DNA of 64,000 nucleotides from Undaria pinnatifida (Eukaryota > Sar > Phaeophyceae > Laminariales > Alariaceae): positions 25,200,673 to 25,264,672 of the forward strand of contig JABAKD010000025.1 of assembly GCA_012845835.1 (NCBI GenBank), written 5' to 3'. The notes below the pieces were generated by a model, which was not told the origin of the DNA, did no database searches, and saw only the letters and a program-made list of their open reading frames with translations. A program made the translations under genes and the position numbers. Shown one piece after another: positions 43,876 through 55,270 of the stretch. Numbering within the stretch: the stretch's first letter is position 1; each line of letters starts with the position of its first letter.

Positions 43876-43963
43876 CCCACCCGCCCTCCCTGTCTGAAAT
43901 ACTAAGCTAGAGTGTACCGAGTATGGAGAGAGCGCATCGAAAGAAACTAGACCATACAAAAAA

Positions 43964-43989
43964 ATGAAGAAAGAAGAGAAGAAGAAGAA

Positions 43990-44036
<47 letters not shown>

Positions 44037-44166
44037 AGAAGAAGAAGAAGAAGAAGAAGAAGAAGAAGAAGAAGAAGAAGAAGAAGAAGAAGAAGAAGAA
44101 GAAGAAGAAGAAGAAGAAGAAGAAGAAGAAGAAGAAGAAGAAGAAGAAGAAGAAGAAGAAGAAGAC
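43964..44166 (+). repeat. (GAA)n microsatellite, about 60 units
   Basis: GAA/AAG triplets with one AGGAAG interruption near 44,010. It lies just beyond the DIRS-like element. Long homopurine GAA runs can form triplex DNA. Confidence 0.97.
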
Positions 44167-44169
44167 GGC

Positions 44170-44555
44170 CAAGTTGTTAATATCTCATGTGACACTATCG
44201 TATATTCAGCTAATAATAGACGGCCTATACAAAATCATACCACCAGCGTACGCTATAAAGGGTGTACAAGGGCGCTTTGCTGGCTGACCTAGGAAGCGCC
44301 GCCAAACGAAGCTTAAGACACCCACCTTTACCGGTACCCCATGTACAGCAAACATCCGTTTTTCGACGCCAATGACTCGTCAAGCCACGTCAAAACGATA
44401 CATACAAGCACTTTGGACATTTCGCCATATCTCTCAATCACAATAAATACATGGCACACCAGAAATAAACTGAAGGCGAAGACCAACACAATCATCGGGG
44501 GGCGGGAGATTTGTGTGTCTAGATAGATTACGAAATGCGATGTATGCGGTGACCC
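44170..44555. other. Unassigned sequence
   Basis: No recognised gene or repeat. Confidence 0.3.
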
Positions 44556-44559
44556 GCAA

Positions 44560-46465
44560 TTCCTTCTATTTTACACTTATATGATACGGACGGAAGCTTG
44601 TGACTTGTCAGTGTTTGAAATTCACGTATTATCGTGTATTTTGCAATATGTATCTCTTCTAATTAGCGATGTCAGAAAGTAATGGAAACTAAATTGCTGT
44701 ACCTGTCGATTGAAATATTCTATCTTTCGATCCATGTACCATAACACATTATGAAGCTTTGACACGTTGTGTACCACACCTAAAGATTGTGTTGCATACC
44801 ACATCTAACATCAAATCTTCTACAATAATAAACAACACCTGGCAGGTGAAATAAAGGGATGTCTTTTCGCTACAACCGTCCGATTTGTCCCATGTAACCC
44901 GTTTAGAGCCCCCGAACCCCTCCCCATACTAAATCCAAGCAGTTTCGTCCCCAAAAACGGGTTTCCAGTTGTGAAGTGGTTAAGGATTTATAGTTTCCGT
45001 GCACATACTGAAGTGCCCCCCCCGCCCCTCCCCCCCCCCGATCCTTCTTGTTCAAACGCCCCACTTAAAATCAAAATCTGCCAGAGTAGTAAAACACTAC
45101 CAGCCAGCTTGTGTCACCTCATAATCTTTCTGGCCATCTATGCCGTAGCTCCAATTTATTTGCGCCGCCCCCGCCCCCCCCCGCCCCCTTTTTTTTTCCC
45201 CTGCCCTTTTGTTCAAACGCCCCACCTACAATCGAAATCGGCCAGAGTAATAAACACGTCTACGCAATCGATATCACGTCATTCTCTCTCTAGCCATCTA
45301 TGAGTTCGCTTTCATTCCCCCCCCCCTCCTCCAACGCCTCCTCCTTGCCCACCACCCGCACGATCGCCTAGACCTAGCACGACACGTCTTGCAAGCCCCT
45401 ACATATATGCGTAATACACGCGATCGGAGTATCACACGCAAGCTTGAAAATATGAGTTTCGGCCAAATCTTCGATATCATAGCTGGAGTGTATTTTTGTA
45501 TTGTATGTGACCTAAACCTCTAGAAAACCCTTCCCTCCCCCCCCCCCCCGCCCCCCGAAACCCCTCCCCCGCCCTTTTTGTTTTTGCGCTGCCTCTTGCT
45601 ACGCCCCACCTAACATCGAAGTTTTCCAGAGTAATAAACACTTCCACGCACTAGATACCACCTCATTATCTTTCTAGAGCCATCCATGCCGTTGCTGCAA
45701 TTAATTTCCCCCCCGCCCCCCCCTTAACACCCCCTCCTTCCCCACCACCCGAACAATCGCCTAGACCTAGCACAACGCGTATATCAAACCCCTACATCCA
45801 TGCGACCTAATGCTGTTTTGAAATAAACTTTCGCCCCCCCTCCCCCCCCCCCCCCCCCACCCCGACCCCCTCCAACTCCCCGCACTCTCCTCACTGGTTG
45901 TACGACTTACAGGATTCACATGATAAACTGGTGCATTCTTTCTAAAACCGTCACATTTTTATACCCTTTAATGATTTATAGTTTCCACGCACAGATTAAG
46001 CTGCCCCGCCCGTCCCACCCCCCTGGTGCATTCTTTCCAAGATCGTCTATTTATCACCGTAAAGGATTTATACTTTCCACGGACAGATTGAGCTGCTCCG
46101 CCCGTCCCCCGCCCCCCCTCCTCCCCGATATCTCTTGATCAAACCCAGGCCCCCACGTCCTTCAAAACTCCGCCCTCTCCTCACCGGATATGCGACTTAC
46201 AGGATACACTCGATAAACTGATACATTTCCTTCCACAGCTGTCAGATTGTGTCCCCCTCAAGAACGGGTTTTATATTTTTCGCGCACAGACTGTCTAACA
46301 TCACCCTGTTGAACCTGATAGCTAGACTGCAGTAGTTGCAAGGGGAGTCGCCGACCTGTATCCTTAATGAGGACACACAACCTGCAATACGCGGGATCGG
46401 AATATCACACAGCTTGCAAAGCTGAGTTTCGACAAAATATCCGAGGCTGGAGAGTATATTTATTT
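44560..46465 (-). repeat. GR (and short TR) repeats, inverted orientation
   Basis: C-rich on this strand. Sub-modules with TTATAGTTTCC or similar cores at about 44,990, 45,975, 46,065 and 46,275. The full module end is at 46,285-46,460 (CAGACTGTCTAACATCACC to GTATATTTATT). C tracts occur at 45,022-45,040, 45,535-45,560, and 45,834-45,860. The TR segment is at 44,560-44,820. Confidence 0.75.
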
Positions 46466-46740
46466 TAATAATAATGTTTCTTCAGACCACTTCATCCAGC
46501 AGGCAGTTAGATAGATAGGTCTACTGTAGTAGTTAGTTGTGTCCAACCTCAAAATACGACAATTTAGAAGGACAAAATATATATGAGTGATTTACACCGA
46601 CTTTCAACTTTTATATCGGATCATCCCAACAACTACTGAGAGTGCACAAACAGTTAGTTTCAAGCTCTTCGGAAAACAGACCTTGATTATATTGCGCTCG
46701 TCACATTTTTGTCCTATCTGCGCATGCAATTGAGTAAAAT

Positions 46741-46790
46741 CGACACACGGTATGTACGAAAATACGTGAGAGTGTGGTGAGCTAAATTAA
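46741..46790 (+). repeat. Diverged copy of the poly(A)-tailed small repeat
   Basis: CGACACACGG...GAAAATACG...AGTGTGGTGAGCTAAA matches, in the opposite orientation, 1,255-1,304 and 60,335-60,387. Confidence 0.5.
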
Positions 46791-46805
46791 CGACATTTTA
46801 CAAAT

Positions 46806-46954
46806 ACCTGGTCCTGGTCCTGGTCCTGGTCCTGGTCCTGGTCCTGGTCCTGGTCCTGGTCCTGGTCCTGGTCTTGGTCCTGGTCCTGGTCTTGGTCTTG
46901 GTCCTGGTCCTGGTCGTATTGGCGTGGTCGTGGTGGCGTGGTCGTTGTCGTTGC

Positions 46955-46986
<32 letters not shown>

Positions 46987-47140
46987 ATGTCGTTGTCGTT
47001 GTCGTTGACGTTGTCGTTGTCGTTGTCGTTGTCGTTGCCGTTGCCGTTGTCGTTGTCGTTGTCGTGGTCGTGGTCGTTGCCGTTGCCGTTGCCGTTGTTG
47101 TTGTTGTTGATGATGATGATGTTGTTTTTGCTGTTGTTGT
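46806..47140 (+). repeat. Compound microsatellite: (CCTGGT)n then (GTCGTT)n then GTT/GAT
   Basis: About 18 CCTGGT hexamers (46,806-46,915), then GTCGTT/GCCGTT hexamers (46,937-47,095), then GTT and GAT triplets. Frames across it encode dipeptide repeats on both strands and are not genes. Confidence 0.95.
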
Positions 47141-47141
47141 T

Positions 47142-47215
47142 GTCTCACATTAACTCTTGTCAAAAATCTAGAGTCCGTGGTCACACGAAGGTGCTGGAGT
47201 CCGGGAATGTCCCAA
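47142..47215 (-). repeat. Very short LINE 3'-tail fragment
   Basis: GTCTCACATTAACTC next to GTT triplets, then GAGTCCGTGGTCACACGAAGG, resembles the extreme 3' end of LINE copies at 9,715, 47,372 and 56,890. Confidence 0.45.
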
Positions 47216-47349
47216 AAATCGAATGAAACAAAACCTTCGTCCGGGATATACTACGCTTTTCCGCCTAAAACGCACGATACGATTGGAGCGCACAAGTGAA
47301 ATGGTCCAAGGTGCAAACTGAACTCTCACGGCCGCGGGTATCCACTCAA

Positions 47350-48014
47350 CTACAGTTCGTTATTGTTGTTCTCACACTAAATCGCATAATCAAGGCCGTG
47401 GTCACACGACAGGCTCCAGTCACTCTGGACCTGAGGAATACCGCAGGGAAAAAACACAAACATATTAAAGGTGGTACATGCATATATCACAGATGACGCA
47501 ATTCATGCCTCCACCAGAAACATATAAAAGAGAAATCGGGAGTCAGTCTACGATGTGCCAGGTCCATACTGGTGCATACGTCGCACTACTCGCGCCTGGA
47601 AAAACCCGTCTATACCGCTTGCCGACCAAGAAAGACTACCATGTGTATATTGCACGTAGCACCTATCACTACGCATACCGGTACGCACGAAAGACGCAAG
47701 TCCATTGGGAAAATGAAACCAACCAAAAGAAAATACGATGAAAGAAAACATAACAAAAAACCAAAAAAACAAAAAAGGAAGAAAATGAAAAAAAAGACAA
47801 GAAAAGCAACAAAAGACAATACAAGAAGAGGAAGCAAGGAAAGGAAAAGGGAAAAAACTGTCGTACTAGCAGACCCTAGGAACTGACTTAAGATGGCATT
47901 GGGCGCATAGAGGGTATCGAGTGCACCATCAATGGCACTTTACTGGGGAGAGAACGAACGCAACATGGCGAAGAAGTCAGGGCGGTCTTACGACATCCTG
48001 TGGCGGTCATTAGA
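47350..48014 (-). mobile_element. LINE 3'-end fragment, copy b (distal part)
   Basis: Same order as copy a: GTT-rich end at 47,352-47,372 (a CAA tail on the minus strand), ACATATAAAAG at 47,519, purine-rich tract at 47,716-47,860, then GGGCGGTCTTACG at about 47,980. It breaks off at CATTAGA (48,014), and the rest resumes at 53,371. Confidence 0.75.
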
Positions 48015-48526
48015 TATTGGTTCATGTGTTGGTTTATGCCTGCGCACAAGTCTGATGTATGATGTGTATGACTGCATGGAATCTACGGAGATGGTAGAGT
48101 AGAACTATGGATATGATTGGCGGTCCCAATCTTCGATATGTTCGAGTAGAGCCCCCTTTGGCGCAGTGTACTAGTGCTACTGTGACATTGCGTTGTCGAA
48201 TGCATTACGATGCATTATCTCTGTGTCGTAGCTTGTGACCACAGAGCTGATCTTTCTAGGGTGAAGAATCAGTACGGACACTGGGTGTGCTGGATGTCGA
48301 CGAGTAGAAGAACGGTTTAATGTGAAGAACACACACACACTGTTGTTACTCTGTCTACTATTTGGTTTTCTTCGGGTGTGCATGTTCAGAGTGGCCTCCG
48401 GGACTCCGGTACTAACTGTAATATATATTCCATTTTGCTATCTTCTCCTCCGCCTGATGGTCCCTCGTCGGGTACCGAGAGCAATATCCCCGTAGGCCAC
48501 CCCACGTCGGGCATACAGATTGTCGA
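48015..48526 (+). repeat. 5' LTR of copy 2
   Basis: Starts TATTGGTTCATGTGTTGG, matching TGTTGGTTTATGTGTTGG of the 3' LTR, and ends GATTGTCGA. Without the insertion at 48,183-48,342 it is about 350 bp, the same as the 3' LTR (348 bp). Confidence 0.8.
48183..48342 (+). repeat. (AC)n-tailed retroposon, 5'-truncated
   Basis: Starts TGACATTGCGTTGTCG and ends with an (AC)n run. The empty site in the 3' LTR reads CTACTGTTGTTAC; here ACTG is present on both sides (48,179-48,182 and 48,339-48,342), a 4-bp target duplication. Confidence 0.75.
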
Positions 48527-48559
48527 TTATGCTAGCATGATCGTACGACAAGACGACTT

Positions 48560-49780
48560 GTGCCTCTTGACGTAGAGTGTTCTGAAGAGCTAGGGCCGAA
48601 CATGATTGTCGACTGCAGCGGCTTTTGCAGAGGCTACAGTCGAAATGGAGGGGAGCCAATTTGCTGGGACGGTTACGCAGTCTCCGAAGACCACAAGGTC
48701 GAAACCCAACGCTTGGCTGACAAGCGAATGGCTTGGTTTGGTGCATTGCATATACAGGATCTTGCCTAGACAATCTTCCGTGGAGAAGAGCCAGTCGAGG
48801 AATGGACAGACGCCCAAGGGAACGCTGCATTCCCGACGCCTCAAGAATTCCTAGAGGGAATTCTCCTGGAGATCGTCGGCCAGTTGAAATGGCAAAGAAG
48901 GCATGGATCTCATGAGCAGCAGCAAGAGCTATATAAAACAATTGCTTCAGTAATAACGGCGTGGACTTTGGAGGAAAAACGACCGGAGGAAAAACGATCG
49001 GAGGAAATAATCGCAAACCAACCCAAGTCGGGAAAGTTGGACGAGGACGCTGAAGAGGCAGAGCAAGAAACGCCATCGCAACCGCCCGAGCCGCTACCGC
49101 CGCAGCAGTCGCTGGCAGCGAAGCCGCTGGCCCTCTTGTCGCCACCGGAAGAAGTTGGCGGAGATGAGCACGAAGGGGTAATCGTATGTGAGAAAATGGT
49201 GGTTGAGGTTGGAGGAGTGATGGCGTGCGATGGGGCAAAAGGGATGATGGAGTCTATGCAGATGGACAAGGAGAAAGAGCTGCTTCGGCAGCAGCCGCAC
49301 CAGCAGCAGCCACAACTACCTGGTGCTGCCGCCCCAAACCCATGGCCATTGCCACATGCACCGTAACCGTCGCAGCAGTCGGCAGAAGCGCAGCAGCTTC
49401 CGCTGCTGTGGCCACCGCGGGAAGTTGGCGGAGATGAGCACCAAGGGGTGATGGTATCTGAGAACATGGTTGAGATTGGAGGAGTGGTGGCGTGTGATCG
49501 GGGAAAAGGGATGATGGAGATGGACAAGAAGGAAGAGCTGCTTCAGCAGCAGCCGAACCAGCAGCAGCCACAGCTACCTGGTGCTGCTGACCCAGGCCCG
49601 TGGCTACCCCCAATGGCAGCAGGTCTTGCTGATGAGAGCAACAGCGATTGGGAGATCGCAAGCAATGATTTTCAGGTTTTTGTTTGGGGAGGCGGAGCAA
49701 CAGCAGGGTCGTTTGCGTTTGGAAAATGCAAACAGAACGGAGGACAGAGCGATCGCGAGCAGGAGAGCGATTGGAATTGA
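48560..49780 (+). pseudogene. Conserved Gln-rich ORF of the pol-less LTR element, copy 2
   Basis: One reading frame of 407 codons with only two internal stops: TAG at 48,767-48,769, where copy 1 has AAG (Lys), and TAA at 49,364-49,366. Start MPLDVECSEEL matches copy 1 exactly in position. N-terminal Cys-rich part, amphipathic PTPQEFLEGILLEIVGQL, Pro/Glu-rich middle, Gln-rich end. A segment of about 105 residues (PPEEVGGDEHEGV to LPGAAA, and PPREVGGDEHQGV to LPGAAD) is present twice here but once in copy 1. Neither Copia nor Gypsy pol motifs occur. Function unknown; gag-like role is inferred from position. Confidence 0.7.
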
Positions 49781-50440
49781 GAAGGCATTGGTACTGGTTG
49801 GTCCTTCAGTATCTTCGGGGGTTGGGGGCACGAGACGCCTGGTCGGCGCTTTACCCGTCCGCGGCGAACACGTGTACGCGAAAAGAGGTGACCCCACTAC
49901 TACCGGGTGTCGAGATCGAAAGGCATGTAATATTTTCATATTATTTTCAAGTACCCAAGAAATAGTAGTCGCATCAAAACATGGCTTGTTCGTCGAATGA
50001 TGATACACTGCAACTGGTATCATTAGCGGTTCATCGCGATTACGATATTTTTGGTTGGTATAGCGCTCGCTCGAGGTACGAAGGGTCAGTCGAATGATGC
50101 CATACTACAACTGGTATACTTAGCGGTTGATACTCTCCGTATCAATCGCAACTACGAACTGAAATGCTGGATTTTTTTTTAAGGATGAGCGATTGCTGTT
50201 CATAGTACTGCACTGATGCTTGTCGGGGAATGATACACAGCGCTTGCCCGTGAAAGCCGAATTTTCTGTCGTTTACGATATGAGTTGGCACTTTGATTCA
50301 TTGTCATTCAACCATTTTGGAAACTCTCAGTTCCAAAGAGGAAAGAGTCAAGGAAAAATGGTTACTGCCGAAAGCATGACCTTTGATCCTGGTCGTCGGG
50401 AAATATCATGGTATTGTTTGGTGTATTAGCGGTCTATACT
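49781..50440 (+). other. Internal non-coding region of copy 2, part 1
   Basis: Matches 17,000-17,630 in inverted order, including repeated segments such as GCAACTGGTAT/ACAACTGGTAT followed by TAGCGGTT at 50,007 and 50,108. No ORF conserved with copy 1. Confidence 0.6.
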
Positions 50441-51420
50441 ATTTTTTTTTTTTTTTTTTTTTTCTTTCCCCTTCTTATCCTTATGAAGGGAGTCTTGCAT
50501 GGTGGGTAGGTGACGAGCCTGTTTTATTTGGCCCTCCCAGTCTTCCTTCTTTTTCTTGTTTCTTTTTTCCGGGGCATTTTTTCCCTTTCTTTCCCCCTTG
50601 CATGTCCATTTTGGCTCATGCTCGGGGTATGTTTCTATCTCCCGTGCTTTGGCTCCCCTTTTTATTTATTTATTTATTTATTTTGTCTTGGTTTCTTTCG
50701 TTGTTTCTCCCTTTTACAAGGTATTTTGGTTTAATGAGAAGAACACAAAGGGGGGAGGGGGGGAAACAGGAGGAGTAGAAGGAAAGCCGTCCAAGGAAAT
50801 GGGCAACAGGAGGAATAGAAGGGAGACCGCGGTGGACGAAGGCAGGAAGGAGATGGCAGACACGGTAGCAAGGTACCAGGCCGACTAGTAGGTACATAGC
50901 ACTTTTCGTCTTTTTCTGGGGTATTTTTTTCCCCTTTGTTCCCTCCTTGCGTGTCCAGGTTTTTGGCTCGTGTTCGGATTATCTTATTTTGGTTTTACTT
51001 TACTTTATTTTATTTCATTTTATTATGTTTCTTTTCCGAGCTTTGGCTCTCCTTTCCGGTTGGGTTGTTTCTTCGATTTCCCCTTCGTTTTGTTTGTTTC
51101 ATTTTTTGTTTCATTTTTATCTTTGTTTTTATTTGTTTTTTGTTTTTGTTTTTGTTTTTTGTTTTTGTTTTTGTTTTTGTTTATTTCGTATTTCTCTCTT
51201 CCAATGTATTTCTGTTGCTGACGTATGTATGTTGTGCCTGTCGTACCCAGTACTAGGGCATGACATTGCGTTGTCGAATGCATTACGATGCATTATCTCT
51301 GTGTCGTGGCTTGTGACCACAGAGCTGATCTTTCTAGGGTGAAGAATCAGTACGGACACTGGGTGTGCTGGATGTCGACGAGTAGAAGAACGGTTTAATG
51401 TGAAGAACACACACACACAC
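50441..51420 (+). mobile_element. (AC)n-tailed retroposon, long copy
   Basis: About 980 bp absent from copy 1 of the host element. It begins with a T run (50,441-50,463), contains T-rich low-complexity text with TTTTTG repeats at 51,125-51,185, and ends in the same 3' 220 bp and (AC)n tail as 48,183-48,340 and 59,575-59,800. Flanks ACTATT on both sides fit a target duplication. Plus-strand frames here are hydrophobic by composition only. I saw no RT. Confidence 0.65.
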
Positions 51421-53022
51421 TATTGATGGATGGTACCTGGTACGTGGTCGTGGTGGTGAATATTTTTTTTGGTTGGCCGGGAAAAGTTTGCATTTAATAT
51501 GATACACCTGGTATGCATCTGTGCTTCATTTTGTTGCAACAACAACAAAAAGTGATGGATAAGGTGGTTGTGTTTTGAACACACAACTGAATTTTCAACC
51601 CTGCCTGGTGTTATACCTTCATTAATACAGCACCTACCTGTGGTACCAGGTATGAGAATCGTAGTTATTTATAATTGACGTTTTTTTTTCAATAGATAGA
51701 GTGGATGATAGGATTGTGTTCACCCCCCCAATGCCGTACAAAACCGAGTGATCAGGGGGGAAGGTTAGATAGATAAGGCTTATACTATCCACACGTGATC
51801 ACACGTCATGTACGAACGAACGCACAGCAGTAGTGTACGAGCAAAATATTTGCTGTTTTCAGGAGTGTTTGACAAGGAAATTTGAGATTTTTATCTTTGA
51901 GCTGGTGGGGCGGAAAGAGATATCGATCGTCCACGTGACATATTCTTTTCAGCTCGCGGAGACGTCACCACCGCCGTAGTCTTGCGATGAACTCCTGGTG
52001 ACATGAATTGGAGGCCGAGCTGGCAGGATGCTTGATTGGTTTGAACATGGAGATTAGGTAGGTATGATGAATCTTGGCTTCCATAGTTGGTTGAAAGAGC
52101 GCGTGTCCTAATCAAAGTGTCCTGTAATACCAACGCGTGTTGAGAGCTTGGTATGGACTAAAACCAGAACGGAACTGGATGGACAAAATGTGGCTAGACT
52201 CCGGAGTGGGGGACTTAGGCTCCGGAGTGGGGGACTTTGACTCCGGAGTCGGGGAGTTATATCTTAGCTCGTATTTGGGGTGATGAAATAATAGTTGGAG
52301 GCGATGCTCTTACATTATTTTTATTTGGATTTGAGAATGGCATTTTCGAGTTTGCATTTATTTAATCAAGGATCAAATGAGCATTATCAGAACAGCTGTC
52401 ACGAGCACGAGGGATGGATGTAGGATTCACCATGTGATCGTATCAACGTCCGAGAACCAAGCTCGGGCTTGCGTTGATACTTATTGTTATACCATTTTTA
52501 ATTTTGCCTGGGGCATGTTAACAACGGGAGTATCTATATTACCACCAGAATTTTGCTTGATCGGAGGTTTGGAAGCATATTAATTTGAGGGAACAGTATT
52601 TATTGGTGTTTTCGAGTAGTGGAAGACGAAGTTTGATACCTGGTATTTATATCTCGATTTCAGTATTGAATTTACTGGATCGAAAGGTTGGGAGTATTAT
52701 AATTGGAGGGAAAACAAAGGTGGTTTCGTGGAAATGTTAGGCTTGATTTCTTGAACCACATTCGAGAGTTTTTCTTTCTGGTCAAGATTACACGGATTAA
52801 CCCTACTGCACTCTTGATCGCCCATATTTTTATATCGATTTCCGGTACGATTACTGCGATTCAATTCCGCCAGCTTCGGTGTTGGATATCAACATTAAAT
52901 TTTGGAGCAGAGGCAGTATTGGTTTGAAATTGAACTAGGATACTGGAGGCATGTACCTTGTTTTGAATAGGCAGGTGCCCTTTGGATGAACGTAATCATA
53001 ACGTGCACACAGGCAGGGGGAA
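51421..53022 (+). other. Internal non-coding region of copy 2, part 2
   Basis: 51,421-52,400 matches 16,960-16,030 inverted, including the GACTCCGGAGTC tandem repeats (52,196-52,245). The rest up to the polypurine tract partly matches 15,688-16,020. No gene seen. Confidence 0.6.
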
Positions 53023-53370
53023 TGTTGGTTTATGTGTTGGTTTGGGCCCGCGCACAGGTCTGACGTATGATGTGTATGACTGCATGGAATCTACGGAGAT
53101 GGTAGAGTAGAACTATTGATATGATTGGCGGTCCCAATCTTCCATACGTTCGAGTAGAGCCCCCTTTGGTGCAGTGTACTAGTGCTACTGTTGTTACTCT
53201 GTCTACTTTTTGGTTTTCTTCGGGTGTGCATGTTCATAGTGGCCTCCGGGACTCCGGTACTGTAATATATATTCCATCTTGCTATCTTCTCCTCCGCCTG
53301 ATGGTCCCTCGTCGGGTACCGAGAGCAATATCCCCGTGGGCCACCCTACGTCGGGCATACAGATTGTCGA
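53023..53370 (+). repeat. 3' LTR of copy 2
   Basis: 348 bp from TGTTGGTTTATG to GATTGTCGA, directly after the polypurine tract. Confidence 0.85.
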
Positions 53371-53450
53371 ATATTGGAAGACCCTCAACTTTCAAGATGA
53401 TGATGGCCAGACCCAGAATTTAGTCTCTTGGGCAGGACGCCCCCCCTCCC
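53371..53450 (-). mobile_element. LINE 3'-end fragment, copy b (proximal part)
   Basis: AACTTTCAAGATGATGATGG and CAGTCTCTTGGGCA-like text then a C run match 10,322-10,385 and 57,956-58,010. It completes the fragment that ends at 48,014. Confidence 0.78.
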
Positions 53451-54130
53451 CCCCCCCCCTCCCCCCCGCCCGCCCCCTCCCCCCCTCCCCCGTCACCCCC
53501 TCCCCTCTCCACGCCGCCTCTTTCCCCACCACCCGTACCATCGCCCATACCTAGAACCACGCGATTAGCCAACCTCCACATCTATGCGACATAAAGGTGT
53601 TGGAAATCCCCTCCCCCTCAACCCCTTCGAACACTCCGCCATCTCCTCACTGGTTGTACAACTTACAGGATATAAAGGATGAACTGATGCATTTTCTTTC
53701 CACAACCGTCAGATTTATTCCCTTGAAGGATTTACAGTTTCCGCGAACCAGAATGAATTGCCCCCCCTCCCCCCCCTCTCCCCCGCTCCCTCTAGTTCAA
53801 ACCCAGGCCCCCGCGCCCTTAAAAACTCCGCCCTCCCCTCACCGGTTATACGACTTACAGAATACACTTGACAAACTGATGCATTTCCTTCCACAACTAG
53901 CTGTCAGATTTTGTCCCCCTCAGAAACGGGTTTTATAGTTTCCGCGCACAGACTGCCTAACATCACCCTGTTGACCCTGATAGCTACACTGCACTGTAGT
54001 TGCGAGGGGAGTGGCCGACCTATATCCTTCAAGAGGACACACAACCCGTAATACGCGCGATCGGAGTATCACACACAGCTTGCAAGGATAAGTTTCGACA
54101 ACTCATCGATTTCGCCGCTGGAGTGTATTT
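53450..54130 (-). repeat. GR repeat, inverted arm
   Basis: C-rich, with a full module end at 53,935-54,130 (TTTATAGTTTCCGCGCACAG to GAGTGTATTTG). Paired with the plus-strand arm at 54,230-55,270. Confidence 0.75.
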
Positions 54131-54229
54131 GTATCTTTATAACATATATATGCCTGTGCCCAAGAACCACTCCCCCCCGACAAAACCCGCAATTTGTTTA
54201 GGCATATGTTTCAAATATGGTGCAAAAAT

Positions 54230-55270
54230 AAAAATACATTCCAGCTGTGAGATCGAATATCTTGTTGATACCTATCTTGTTGCAAGCTGTGTGTGCTACT
54301 CTGATCGCTTGTATATCGGGGTGTAATATAGTATAAAAATTAAAATGCACTCCAGCTGTGAGATCGAAGAATTTTTCGAAACTCATATTATTTGCAAGCT
54401 GTGTGTGATACTCCGATCGCGCGTATTACGGGTTGTGTGTCCTCATTAAGGATATAGGTCGGCGACTCCCCTTAAAACTACAATGTAGCTTGTACCAGGG
54501 TCAAAAGGACGATGTTTGTCAATCTGTGCGCGTAAACTTTAAAAGCCGTTTTTGAGAGGGACAAGATCTGACAGCTGTGGAAGGAAATGCATCATCAGTT
54601 TATCAAGTGTATGTTGTAAGTCGTACAACCAGTGAGGAGAGGGCGGAATGTTCGAAGGGTTGGGGGGGAGGGGGGAGGGAGGGGGGTTTCAACAGCTTTA
54701 GGTCGCATAGATGCAGGGGCTTGCTATATACGTGGTGCTGGGTCCAGGCGATGGTTCGGGTGGTGGGGAAGTAGGGGGCGTTTAGCGCGGCGGGGGGCGG
54801 GGGGGGGGGGCGGGGGGGTTGGAGCTACGGCACGGATGGCCAGAAGTATAGAGATGACATCAGCTTCCTGGTAGTTTTTTCTTACTCTGGCATATTTTGA
54901 GTTTAGGTGGGATTTTGAACAAGAGGGAGCCGGGGGGAAGAAATAAAAGAGGGTGGGGCGGGGGGCGGGAAGGACGGGGCAGGGGGTGGGGGGGGCGGGC
55001 GGGGGGGGGGGGAATTGGAACTACGGCATGGATGGTTAAAAAGAAAATGAGGTGATATCAGCTGCCTGGTAGTGTTTCTTACTCTGCCTGGCAGAATTTG
55101 TTTTTGGGTGGGGCGTTTTAACAAGAGGGATCGGTGGGGGGGGGGGGCGAGGCAACTTCTTGTGTGCGCGGAAACTGTAAGTCCTTCAAGGGGACAAACC
55201 TAACGATTGTATAGTAGTAGAAATAATGCATCAGTTTATATCACCTGCCTGGTATTGTATATTGTTCCAG
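54230..55270 (+). repeat. GR repeat, plus arm
   Basis: Two module starts (54,233 and 54,345), then sub-modules at 54,525 and 55,160 and G tracts at about 54,790-54,815, 54,960-55,010 and 55,135-55,147. Confidence 0.75.

Larger units (their letters stand above)
38223..43880 (+). mobile_element. DIRS-like (YR) retroelement, decayed
   Basis: Order on the plus strand: direct repeat A1 (38,223-38,455), gag region with 93-bp repeats (38,722-40,081), RT (40,290-41,000), RNase H (41,370-41,800), tyrosine recombinase (42,200-43,330), direct repeat A2 (43,640-43,875). RT plus YR rather than integrase defines DIRS/Ngaro/PAT elements. Terminal direct rather than inverted repeats point to the Ngaro/PAT type; a matching B1/B2 pair was not found. 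Every ORF is interrupted. Confidence 0.82.
48015..53370 (+). mobile_element. Pol-less LTR element, copy 2
   Basis: 5' LTR 48,015-48,526 (holding a 160-bp insertion), conserved ORF 48,560-49,780, internal region with a 980-bp (AC)n-tailed insertion at about 50,441-51,420, polypurine tract GGCAGGGGGAA (53,012-53,022) and 3' LTR 53,023-53,370. It is inserted in a LINE 3' tail: flanks ATTAGA (left) and ATTGGA (right) look like a diverged target duplication. No pol domain found in either copy, so it is a non-autonomous, LARD-like element. Confidence 0.78.

Noticed and set aside
43947-44195. Poly-Ser, poly-Phe and poly-Lys ORFs
   Set aside because: They are translations of the GAA microsatellite.
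46798-47226. Arg-Gln and Val-rich or Leu-Ser ORFs
   Set aside because: They are dipeptide readings of hexamer microsatellites on both strands.
50383-51342. Hydrophobic plus-strand ORFs resembling membrane proteins
   Set aside because: They are caused by T-rich low-complexity DNA inside a retroposon.
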